A DNA stretch of 64,000 bases, taken from Lobosporangium transversale. Lineage: Eukaryota > Mortierellomycota > Mortierellomycetes > Mortierellales > Mortierellaceae. The stretch covers positions 426,501-490,500 of the forward strand of contig NW_019028987.1 in assembly GCF_002105155.1 (NCBI RefSeq), written 5' to 3'. Under the pieces are notes generated by a model. It ran no database searches. It was given only the letters and a program-made list of their open reading frames with translations, and was not told the DNA's origin. Positions 33,021 through 43,386 of this stretch are shown here, in pieces (the stretch's first letter is position 1; every line of letters begins with the position of its first letter). The translations under genes and the position numbers were made by a program.

Positions 33021-36000
33021 ATGAGTCCTCATACTCCTATATCCAAGTCAGAACTGCTCGGTAGGGCTTCCTCCACGTCTCCACCATTGAACGGGAATAG
33101 CTTCAGCAACAAGGCTAGGATACTAAGCGACTTTAATAGTAATCAGAGTCTGGCAGTCACAAGCCTACCTGGTACCTCCTTCCTAAGCGCGTTCGATGAC
33201 ATTGGTACTGATACGATTCAAACCCTAGGCCCTGATATGGATCGGGCCCAAGCACAGTCAAGTTTTGTACAAGACAACATTCATTCATCATCACCGCTTC
33301 ATCAGCCACAGCTAGAGCAGCAATCATATCAGCAGCCACCAGAAGATCCTTTTCAACAACAGCGACTTGCGCTCCAGCGCCAACATTGCCAGGCTCTGAT
33401 CCAAGCCCAACGTCTTCAGTTGCACCAGCGAAAACACCAGCAAGAGCAGCGATTTCACTCAATCGATCAGCGGAAACAGTTTGCACCTCCTCGCCATTAT
33501 TCATTCTCTGGACCTACTTCTTCCTCTCCTTTTTCTCCTCTACTTCAATCATCTCAACAGGGTCTTCTCTCTAATTCATATCAACAGCAGCAGCAGCCAT
33601 ATTCCTCATTCTCGGCTAGTACACCTTTATCTACAACTGTTTCATCATCCTCTTCTCATCCTCTTCACCCTCTTCATCCTCTGCAATATCTTCATCCTTT
33701 ATCTCACCAAGAACAGCAGCAGCAACTACAACAGGAATACCATCCAGGATCATTCTCCACAGTTTCTTTCTCCTCTTCAAACTCGCCAGCATCTGTACTT
33801 GCCAATTCTTCCGTTAATATAAACGCTCTTACAGAATCTATATCATCAATGGGCGTCCTGGCCATGCCTCCTCTCTCTCTTCATTCCCTTAATTCGTATA
33901 CTTCTGCGCCTCATCCAATTCAATCATCCTCCTTCAATTCGCAACAACAACTACAAAAGCCAGTACAGGACGGTCACTTGCATTCCAGTCGACACAGCCC
34001 TCTTTCTAACCCTGACCAAGCAGCAGATCATATCCATCTCTTAGAGGAGCGACAACAGCTACAGCTGCAGCCGTCATTAAATGTCTCTCGTCTCTCATCA
34101 AATTATTTACCAGCACAGCAACCAGCAGCACAGGCATCATATTCCGGAGCTTCGGTGCGATCAGAAGCGTCACAGCCACAAGCTTCGTCACTACAACGTG
34201 GTTCTATATCATCATCGGGGCTTCCATCACTAGATGGACAAGACATACCAGTTTCCACAGCTGCTTCGGATGTTGCCGCCAGTATTGGCAGCAGCACTAG
34301 TAGCAGTCCAAGTGGAGTGTCATGGATTAAAACGGAGAACACTCTTAATAATCATCGACTGTTAGATGTGCCTGGTGCAAGTGTCCACTTAGGCGAATCA
34401 GGTAAGCTCTTATTTTTTTTTGCGATAAGCAACAAGCAAGAATGGTGTGATGCGAAATACCATGGGAAATGTGCGACAGAATTCTGCGACAGCCTGCGAC
34501 ACAGTTCAAAAAAAGTGAGGCTTCCATCGTAATCCTTTCTAATGATTATTAAAATTGCGAAAATTAACCAATCCCTTAAACTCGCACTCTCGCATTTTTT
34601 TTTTTTTTTTTTTTTTTTTTTTGTCCGCTCACTTCTTTTCGCTATAATCACCCAATTGCTCAATTCCTCCTGGTGCACTGCTGCTTTCCTTTCTTTCTCG
34701 GTACTATTCATGCGCTGCTCGGGCCACTTTCACTTTAAATCCTTATCTCCCATTGCTTTCATACTTCTTATCCCATTTGATATTTATAGCGAGCGAAATA
34801 ATCCGCCGATTCTCTTATTCAAGCGTAGGAAGCGATATCTATGCCATGAGCACTACAGGAATGGTAGATGAGGTATGTTGTTATTTATGTTCATTTTTCT
34901 TTTTGATTCTTTATTTATTTATTTATTTATTTATTCTATATAATTTTGGGCTATTGAACGTTGTGAATGTTATTTTCATGTTATTGGAGAAGAATATGGC
35001 ATTGGATCGAATGGATTATATTTATTGCAATTATGCAATTGATGCCGCCAAAGCGCGACTTGAGCGAGTGGATATGCGCTTTTGGGCTTATTACCAAGCA
35101 CTCCAGCCCAAGCACACTTTGTCCTGATAACTTTAATTCTCCTGTTGCTTTCAGCTGTCCCAATTGCGTAGCTGGCATGTAAAAAGATCAGACAAAGACA
35201 GACAATCGGTTTTTTTTTTTTTATTTTGCGATTTTGCGACTGGGCGTTTTTGTTGTCACTTTATTTGAAATGAATACCCAATTTCAATGTTCCTGTCCCT
35301 ATTGAATATTTTATTTTATATTTAGTATTCGTTGGGTGCCTGTTCAATTATTGGCCTGGGAACAAACATGTCATTTTATTTGCCTGACGTGTCTGTATTC
35401 TACGATTCTATGGTGGCAGGTCTTTCTCCTGATCGGCAACAGATGTATCTTTTTCTTCATCTACTATTTTCCCATATCACTCTATGTTATCTTTTTAAAT
35501 ATATCTTTATCCTTTTTTTTCTTTTTTTTTTCTTTTTTCTTTTTTCTTTTTTTTTTTGCTTCCTCAGCAATTATTTGTTTTTGTCTTTACTGAGTTGTAT
35601 GACTAAAAGTGATCAGCATTCTTTATTTTTTATTATTTTATTTTATATTTATTTTATTTTTATTTAATTCTTATTTTATTCTTATTTTATTTAATTATTT
35701 TTATTTTGTTTAATTATTTTTATTTTATTTTTTGTTGTTAATATTTATTGGGGTTCTCCACTCTCTTCACAGAACGATCCAATGTCCAATTATTCTTTAG
35801 AGGCGCGTATCCTCCAAAAGAAAGACCAGCTCGAAGAACTCTCTGCTACAGGCACAGTCATCTCCACACCTATTGTTGAAGAAGTACGCACTGGTCAACA
35901 GTTCTTGATCAAGCTACATCTCTCTCGAAAAGGACCTAATCAAAGCCTAAGATACCCATCTCTGCGTGTTGGTCGCCGAGAGGCCATTAACGCAGCAGGC

Positions 36001-39000
36001 GAGCCTAGATTTGAAGCCGAACCATTGACGCTTGAAATCGGTATCCGTTTAGCCAAGAGCGGTTCAGTCAGGAAAGGAGCTTGTGCTAAGTGCTGTCATA
36101 AGGTAATCCTTAAAATACAAGTCGCGAAATTTCAATTATACTTTATTAAACTTTAAAAATAAATGCATGTCTTTGCAAAATTTAAGTTTATTATCATATT
36201 AACTTTTGATTCCAAATGGTTCGTTTGCAATCTTTCACATAGTATGGGCCTTCATCACCAATTCTTGTCCTCCTGGATCAACTCTCACCTTCTGTTACTG
36301 ATCCAGCGGCATATGCGCATGTGGATACAACTACTGGATCTATCACTATGTTGGCCAAAGTCATCTGTTCCTCAACTGACCATGGTGAACGTGGTAATAA
36401 GGACCGGTATATCTTTGATTTCAGGCTAAAGCGCACAAGCTCCATGTCTACCACAATAGCTACCAGCTCCTCGGCCTCACCAGCGCCATCCGATGCAACA
36501 GATGAAGATGGGGAAATCCTCTCCACTTTCTTCACTCATCCCATTATGTGCTCGGGGCATCACAAGGCCAAACGCACCGCTTACCCACATCAACGACCCT
36601 CCAAGGTTACTAAAGCAGGTCCAACCCCAAAGATAAAAACCATCAAGCGACACAAAAGTGCACCCAATATTGCATGGCCACCACAAGGGGCGCTAATCGA
36701 CGCGGAGAACGTTGACAATCTCAACCTCAATGGACCTATAGGTAGTAACAATGGATTCCCATCCACTATCAATTATCTACCTGAGCATCTATCCCAGCTT
36801 CCGTTAGTGAGTGCTTACACGGACCCCACTAACGGAGAGCCTCGTGCCAATATCAATAACCAATCACTTACCTCTCAGTCCGCGTCTGAAATGGAACAGC
36901 ATCCCATATCTCAGCACCCTCGAATCTTGGAAGTTCGGCCAGATAATGGACCCATCCGTAAAAGGACAGATGTGGTGCTCAGAGGGCTATTCTTCCGCGA
37001 GGGCATGGTTCCTTACTTTGGTGTATTTCCTGCTCAAGATATCATTGTTGAGACCTCTGGCTTGATTATCTGTAAAGTCCCCGAAAGCTCAATGCCAGGA
37101 ACTGTGCCAATTACCATCGTAGATAGCATGAATAACAGCTATGGGGACCTAGGACAGTTCACCTACACAGATGACGGTGAGACTGAGCTATTAATACTTC
37201 AATTACAACTCCGACTGGCACACCGTGCGCTGGAGTATCTACATACACAAGCTACTGGTCAGAAGGGCAATGTCGATGAGATTATGAGGAGTATTCCTGG
37301 ATTATCAAACGCACCTCGGTCCAATGGTGCCTTGATGATGGACTCTTCAGAGCCATTACTCTCGCTAAGCGAGGTAGAAGACAGTATTTTGGAGATATTG
37401 AATCACATTCCAAAAGATATGGATATCTCCATTCAGTTAGAAGACGGAAGTAATCTATTGCATCTCGCGATTCTCATGGGACTCCACCGCTTGGCCATCC
37501 GCCTCATCGAGGAAGGCTGCGATATTGAGAGCCAGGATGATTATGGCATGACTCCGCTCATGTATGCCGTATTCAAAGGAAACGAACTCATTGCCAGAAG
37601 CCTCATCGTTGGTGAGCTTACAGCGCAACCTCGACTGATGGAAATCTTGTGTAAATATTCTTTTTTTTTTTAGTAGTTCTAACATTAGGGTTTTTTTTTT
37701 TTTTTTTTTTTACTTTTTTATCTCCATCTTTAGCTGGAGCAACGACATCGGGCGCACGAACCCCCGAAGAGTTTTATGAAAGCTTACCCCGTGAGGTTGA
37801 GCCAACACCGATGATGTTGCGCTTCCTATCTGTTAGTTGCCCTCGTCACTCGGGAGCGCAGTCCATCTTTGCTATGGACATAATGGAGGAAGGAGAAGAC
37901 GAAGAAGAGAGCGAGGAATGGACTAACTCTATTAATTTGGATGGTAGTCAAAGTCAAGAGTTTGTCTATTCATCATCCCTGCGCCCTGTGGCAGTAAATA
38001 CTTCCGAGCTTAGAGTTGCAGCTGATGAGCGTCACTTCCCGTCTTCACAAAACCCTGAAAGAGACTTGATAACGACATTAGAAAATACGATCCAAAATGT
38101 GCGTATCAATCGTGAAATACCTCCATTAGACCAACAAGCCTTGCCACCAATGAGAACGGTCGAGACTGATGGAAGCGTCACTATTAATACTCAGGTCATC
38201 AAGGGAAGTGAGTTAGCCCCAGCAAGCGGGCAAGGAGCTGAACTGTACATGAACGTGAACCCTGAGTCAGGCTATCACACTGGTATCTGCTCTGAGGTTC
38301 AAGAGCGCTTGAATAGGCTGCATCAGACTACGTTACCCAGTGATGGTGTCCAGATGGAAGTTTTGTTTAAGAAGCTGACTCCTGCGAACCGTGCATCTAC
38401 TACAACGCTCCCGGTCCCTAGCTCATTCACACCGCTGGAACTCTTCAGAACAGGAGATTCGTTCGCTATTGAGATCCGTCTTTCCACCTTGCCAGGTGAG
38501 GACCAGGTGTCCCTTCCTTCTGAATATATTGGTATCAAGTTCCCGCATGAGATGGTTAAACGCGTCAGCGGTCGTCCAGCTGTTATCTTGACAGATATGA
38601 CGTACATCCTGAAAACAACAATCGAGCTCGGCAATACCAGGATCGAGGCGTCTACGCTTACTGAGCAGACACATGAGGTTGGCCAGGGCGATGGCATTGC
38701 TCTAGCGGGCTCTTGTCAAGCTTGTTCAAAGTTCTTGCATGAACACAAGAAGTTGTCGCCCTCAAGGCGATCAATGGCCGATCCATCAGTATATCCCATT
38801 TTGCAATTTAACGTCCCCGGTGGAGCCTCATCATCATATAACCCCAGCACCGTTGATACATCCCAGGCAGCTTCTTCGATGAATAATCCAGGGGTAGTAG
38901 GTTTGCGGGAAGGAGTATGTGAAGTCAAGGCGAAGGTGAACTGCTCAAGCCTCCACCATTTAGTCCAGCGTGAACGTGCAAGACATGCAGAGCGGAAAGC

Positions 39001-39142
39001 CCAGCGGCAGCAGCAATCAGATCTGCGTGACCCGGGCTTTGTGTTCAAGTTTGAGTTGATTCACCCGACAGAGAACCGTGTTGTGGCGCGGTACGAGACT
39101 AGGCCGATTATGTTCCAGAGTTATTCACGAGGCAGAAACTAA
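33021..39142 (+). CDS. Spt23/Mga2-like transcription regulator (IPT + ankyrin)
   Basis: Five exons (33021-34401, 34829-34872, 35773-36102, 36243-37611, 37734-39142) give 1510 residues. Residues 1-460 are a Gln/Ser/His-rich, activation-domain-like region. A Spt23/Mga2-type DNA-binding-like domain follows (about 510-660: RTGQQFLIKLHLS … GACAKCC … AKVICSSTDH … THPIMCSG). A basic linker leads to an IPT/TIG domain (about 809-895, starting HPRILEVRPDNGP) and two ankyrin repeats (about 987-1055, DGSNLLHLAILMG … YGMTPLMYAVFKG). Yeast Spt23/Mga2 control the fatty-acid desaturase gene OLE1 and are held in the ER by a C-terminal membrane helix. No such helix is seen here. Instead residues about 1280-1510 look like a second copy of the N-terminal domain. 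Exon 2 is only 44 nt and sits between introns of 427 and 900 bp. Confidence 0.8.
34873..35772 (+). other. Long T-rich intron of the Spt23-like gene
   Basis: This 900-bp intron (GTATGT…TTCACAG) is among the longest in the window. It contains (TTTA)n near 34910-34935, a long T-with-C stretch at 35510-35560, and TTTTA/TTATT simple sequence at 35630-35745. No extra exon is needed for phase. Confidence 0.7.
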
Positions 39143-39387
39143 GTAATCTTCACTGCCTTATTCATGTACAAAAGACGAAAAAAAAAAAAAAAAAAAAAGT
39201 ATTTCAACTTTAATTAACATGTAGAGATTAAAGTATGTATTAATAGCAGCAACAGTAACGTGGAATCTTGATTATGAGATATTTAGCTTTATGTCAAGAC
39301 CTTTTTTTTTTTTTGTATGAAAATATTGTTTTAATGCTAAAAAGGAAAATACAAAAATACATATATATATATTTTTTTTTTTTTTTT

Positions 39388-40644
39388 TCAAGTTGGTATA
39401 CTTTCGTCCACAAACACAATCTCGAGATCATCATCGTGGTCATATCCATGCTTTGCATTCATATCATGTTCATCAGGATCGACCTCTGACGCTGAATCTG
39501 CATCTGAGCTTGAGTCTGAATCTGAGACCGAGACCGAATCTGAGTCTGAGGAAAAGTGCGTCATCATTGCTTGATTGTTTTCTTCCCCTTCCTCTTCATC
39601 TTGCTGTGAATCCATGACGGGAGGGGATATTTCTTTGGCGATTTTATGTAAATGTGAGACTGCTCGTTCAAAATCATGGTCATTCACCATGATATAATCT
39701 GAGCGAAAGGTGCTCATATAGAAGAGACCAATCCCGTTCTCACTCAATGGCCTTGAATATTCGCTTACGACCCCACATTCATCAAACCCTAGAGGACCAT
39801 CCCCAATAGCAATCAGTCGCCAGTCACCTGCATGTGTGTTCAGTGTATGTTCTGGGAATAGGCTCATGGTGGCGTCGTCCATAATGATGCTCATGGTTGT
39901 ATCTGTTTGTGTAAAGGAGAAAAAACGCTCCATCCTAATATATATATATATATTAATAATGAAAATGGTTTTTTTAAAATAAAAAATAAAAAATAAAAAA
40001 TAAAAATAAAAATAAAAATAAAAAAAAAATCACACACCTGCTGTCAAAAAAGATAGATTCAAGCAGCCGAATAGCTAGCATGCCCATAAGGCTTTGTTCC
40101 ATGCTAGTGATATGTAGTCGACAGGAGTAATTGGCATTAAATGGGTGTCTTGCCTTGATGGACTTTAGACCATGATTGAGAGTTGTGTGATTTACAGACT
40201 GATTCGATGACAATGAAGAGATATTGAGCTTGTCACTGACGTCTGTTTCTAATAAAAGAGTATCTTGTATTGACTTGACATCGCCGCCTGGGTTCAATGG
40301 ATAGGACGTCCGCCATGATTCGAGGTCACTCGGCTGTAATCCTAGATCTTCGAGAGGGTTGTTACTAATTGTGAATACGTTGGAAAGACACTCCAATGCT
40401 CGCTCTAAGTCATATTCTGGTATCAATGTAAAGTCTGCATCGTATGTCGAAATTTGCCTATGTAGTATGTAGTATGTAGTATATATATATATGGTGTTTG
40501 TAACGGTTTTAGTTTTGGTTTTCGCATGTTTTGGGGAAATGCAAATGCATGTAAAGAATTGAGTAAGCAATAAGTGGGGTATTTTAGATGTAGTGTTACG
40601 ACATTCTGCTTCACACTCCGAATTATATACATTAAGAATAATAA

Positions 40645-40675
<31 letters not shown>

Positions 40676-40955
40676 ATAATCATAACAATAAAATATGCAT
40701 GGCATAGCCATAACTTGCATAGCATGGCATGGCATGGCATGGCATGGCAAAGTATGGTTTTTAGTCTTTTGATTTTTTGGTTTATAGCTTTTAGTTTCTT
40801 GGTGTAGCAAGAAGCATTGCTGCATTATCGCATCGTGCATGCTACTGCATTCTGACTCTTAAAATTAAAGTTTTTGTTGTTTGCTCATTTATTTTGTTGC
40901 ACAAGGAACACACACTATCATGCTGCATGGCACGCTCCTCTGTTCAATTTTCCCT

Positions 40956-40987
<32 letters not shown>

Positions 40988-41665
40988 GGCACTGGCCATC
41001 CCATTAAAGAAAAAAATAGAAAAAAAAAGAACTTACATGATTGAGATGTTGCTTTCAGCAAGTGGTCTAGACACTTGAGAAATAACATCTTCGGCGCCTA
41101 GTTATTGACAATATTAATAATAATAATAATGATAATAGTGAAAAAAAAAGACGCTTCGAGAGAGTTAAAAAAGATAAATAAAAAAATAAAATATTATATA
41201 TAAAAAAAAAAAAAAGGTAACAAAAAAACAGAGATAGCCCAGAGGAGGAAGTGGTACCTAGACCAGACTCGCCTGGTTCAATCTGCACAGCTCTCCATAC
41301 AACGTTGTAGGTGTTCAATGCACCCTTAGGGAATCCATCGAGATGGGATTTATCGAGGATTAGAGACACCTCCTTGTCTGTCTCTGTGTATGAGAAAAAA
41401 TATCGCGAGCTATATATTATTCACAGTAGGGAAAAAAAAAATGAGTCAATGAGCCTGATTACAAGAAGAGAGTGGGGAAGTATAGTTGTGAAAATGAATT
41501 CAGTCCTGTGGCTGTTTCCTATGTTAAAACGTTAAGCAAAAGGGAACGCTCGATTTACCCAGTGGGGAAGAGGATCAACTTCATGAGCTGGTGTGTGCAT
41601 CGCGGAATGTCTTTCTTCTCCAGCGAGGCCAGGTGAAGTCGAAAGGGGAGAATGTTAATAATCAT
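39388..41665 (-). CDS. CASTOR-like tandem ACT-domain protein (arginine-sensor family)
   Basis: Five minus-strand exons (41665-41559, 41409-41258, 41097-41037, 40457-40038, 39934-39388) give 428 residues; all phases agree. The protein is built of two similar halves, as CASTOR1 is. Half one: INILPFRLHLASLEKKDIP, then RYFFSYTETDKEVSLILDK, then SRPLAESNISIMQISTYDADF. Half two: RMERFFSFTQTDTTMSIIMDD, GDWRLIAIGDGPLGFDECGV, SRPLSENGIGLFYMSTFRSDY. These match the CASTOR/GATSL ACT repeats, in which animal CASTOR1 binds arginine and relieves GATOR2 inhibition of TORC1. Pocket positions I remember from CASTOR1 (S111, T300, F301, D304) appear kept as S105, T322, F323 and D326. The insert between halves (about 120-245) and an acidic Ser-Asp tail are extra. 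A fungal role in nitrogen or arginine signalling is inference. Confidence 0.8.
39974..40030. repeat. (A5T)n simple repeat in a CASTOR-like intron
   Basis: About nine AAAAAT-type units fill half of the short intron between exons 4 and 5 of the CASTOR-like gene. An (AT)n run lies at the other end (39940-39953). Confidence 0.8.
40721..40748. repeat. (GGCAT)n pentanucleotide repeat
   Basis: Five to six head-to-tail GGCAT units lie in the 579-bp intron between exons 3 and 4 of the CASTOR-like gene. Further isolated copies lie just upstream (near 40700). Confidence 0.85.
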
Positions 41666-42485
41666 TGCAGAAAAGAATGTAGTGTAATGAAGGATGTAAT
41701 GTGATTCCAATCGAATGAGTTTTGATCTCTGTGAGTATTCAGAATGAGAAGACAAGATGAAGAATGAGAAAGCGTGGATCACTTTCATCAAATTAAATAA
41801 ACAAAAAAAAAAAAAAAAAAAAAAGGCTCTAAGGCCATGCTTGCTCATCGCCCTTGACTCATGTCTTTTTTTTTTTTTTTTTTTTTTTAGCGATCGAGTC
41901 CACTTTTAATTTGCCTTGTCTTGCTCAAAGCAAAATAATAAACTATTTCCATGGAATGCTCAATGGCGCCTTGTCCCCGAAACTAAAACCAGACCCAAAG
42001 GCCTCATCTTGTTTAAATAAACAGTCCTTTGTGGCTAAGCATAAACGCCACCAATATGCCAGAACCAGCTGTTCATCCTAAGAGAATTCAATAACATATC
42101 TTTATACTTTCTGGCAATGCTTCCAATAAAAGCAATCGTTCCCCAACAAAATTAAAAAAGCAAACACATGGTCATGGAATAAACCAAGTTATGCTCGTCA
42201 TATGTAACAGTTCTTGAGACGCGACGCGATTAAGAAAAAATAAAAATAAAAATAAAAAAAAAATAAATAAAAAAAAGCGTGCCCACCATTCAATGATTGG
42301 TCTTTTCATACTTTTATCTTACCTCTTTACTTCTATAAATCGCGGTATAGTTAGGTTGAGTCATCATTGTCACCCCTCAAGAGACCAACTCATAAAGCAA
42401 CGCTCTTCTATATTCCACTCTCTGCCCTTTGACTTTGCTCTTCATATCCAGCCTTCTTCTCACTCCATCTTCCATCATCTTCACA
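41666..42485. other. Divergent promoter region, CASTOR-like / MFS
   Basis: No gene is seen. The region carries an A21-class tract at 41803-41824, a T24-class tract at 41866-41889, and an AAAAT-type repeat at 42235-42275. It must hold the promoters of both flanking genes. Confidence 0.6.
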
Positions 42486-43353
42486 ATGGACCCTACTCTG
42501 CAAGAATTTTATTCTCTTTCCCAATCAACATCACAACAGCAGCCGCGTAGCCAGTTCCTCGGTAGGCCCTATAGCACACCCAGGCAGCAGCAACAGCGGC
42601 CTAAAAGTGCGAGCGTGTATGCATGGCCCCATATGCACCCAACATCTATGCCTACAATCGCACAGATTCATCTTCAATCAAACTGCGATAGCTTTCAAAA
42701 TTCAAATGAAAACATGATCCCTTTATCCCGTACCTCGCACCGTCGATACCATACATCAAATAGTGTTCCTGGCTATCTTGACTCTAATGAGCTCTCGTTT
42801 GTGGTCGGCACTGAGTCCGCGACGATAAACAACGATCAGCCTCTCCCTACCTTAGGCAACTTGCATGAGACCCAGACTGGATCGTCCTTCGTTAGGCCTA
42901 GTGAGCAACCCATACATCCACAGTTTTCAAGAGAATCTTCGCTGCACGCACCAGAAGGCCCATGTGACAATTACAGAACATCCATTTCCAATGAACATGA
43001 GCATATTGGGCACTTGGAAGATAATGATGACTGTAATTTAAATGAGGCTACAAACTATGGTCTGAATCCGGAAACAGGACTTAACAGTAGCAATAATTCT
43101 TTTAACTATGCTGATCTTGAAGATTGCCATATTGGAGAGGATGATCAAGATGACATGTCGCTAAGCCCACAAACGCCCACACCGTTGCCTAAAGTCCCTC
43201 TCTTTGTTTTAAGCATTGTCATTTTTTCTGAACCCCTGACATCCACGATCCTTTTCCCCTTCGTTTATTTCATGGTACGTGCACAAAAAAAAAAAAAAAA
43301 AAAAAAAAAGCGAAAAGCTACCTTGAAATGGAAGTGATATTTGCTACTGAGCA

Positions 43354-43386
<33 letters not shown>

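Noticed and set aside
37811..39142. A separate gene downstream of the Spt23-like gene
   Set aside because: The phase-1 donor at 37611 and acceptor at 37733 join the ankyrin region smoothly (SLIV|AGATTSG), and no promoter-like gap or convincing start is present.
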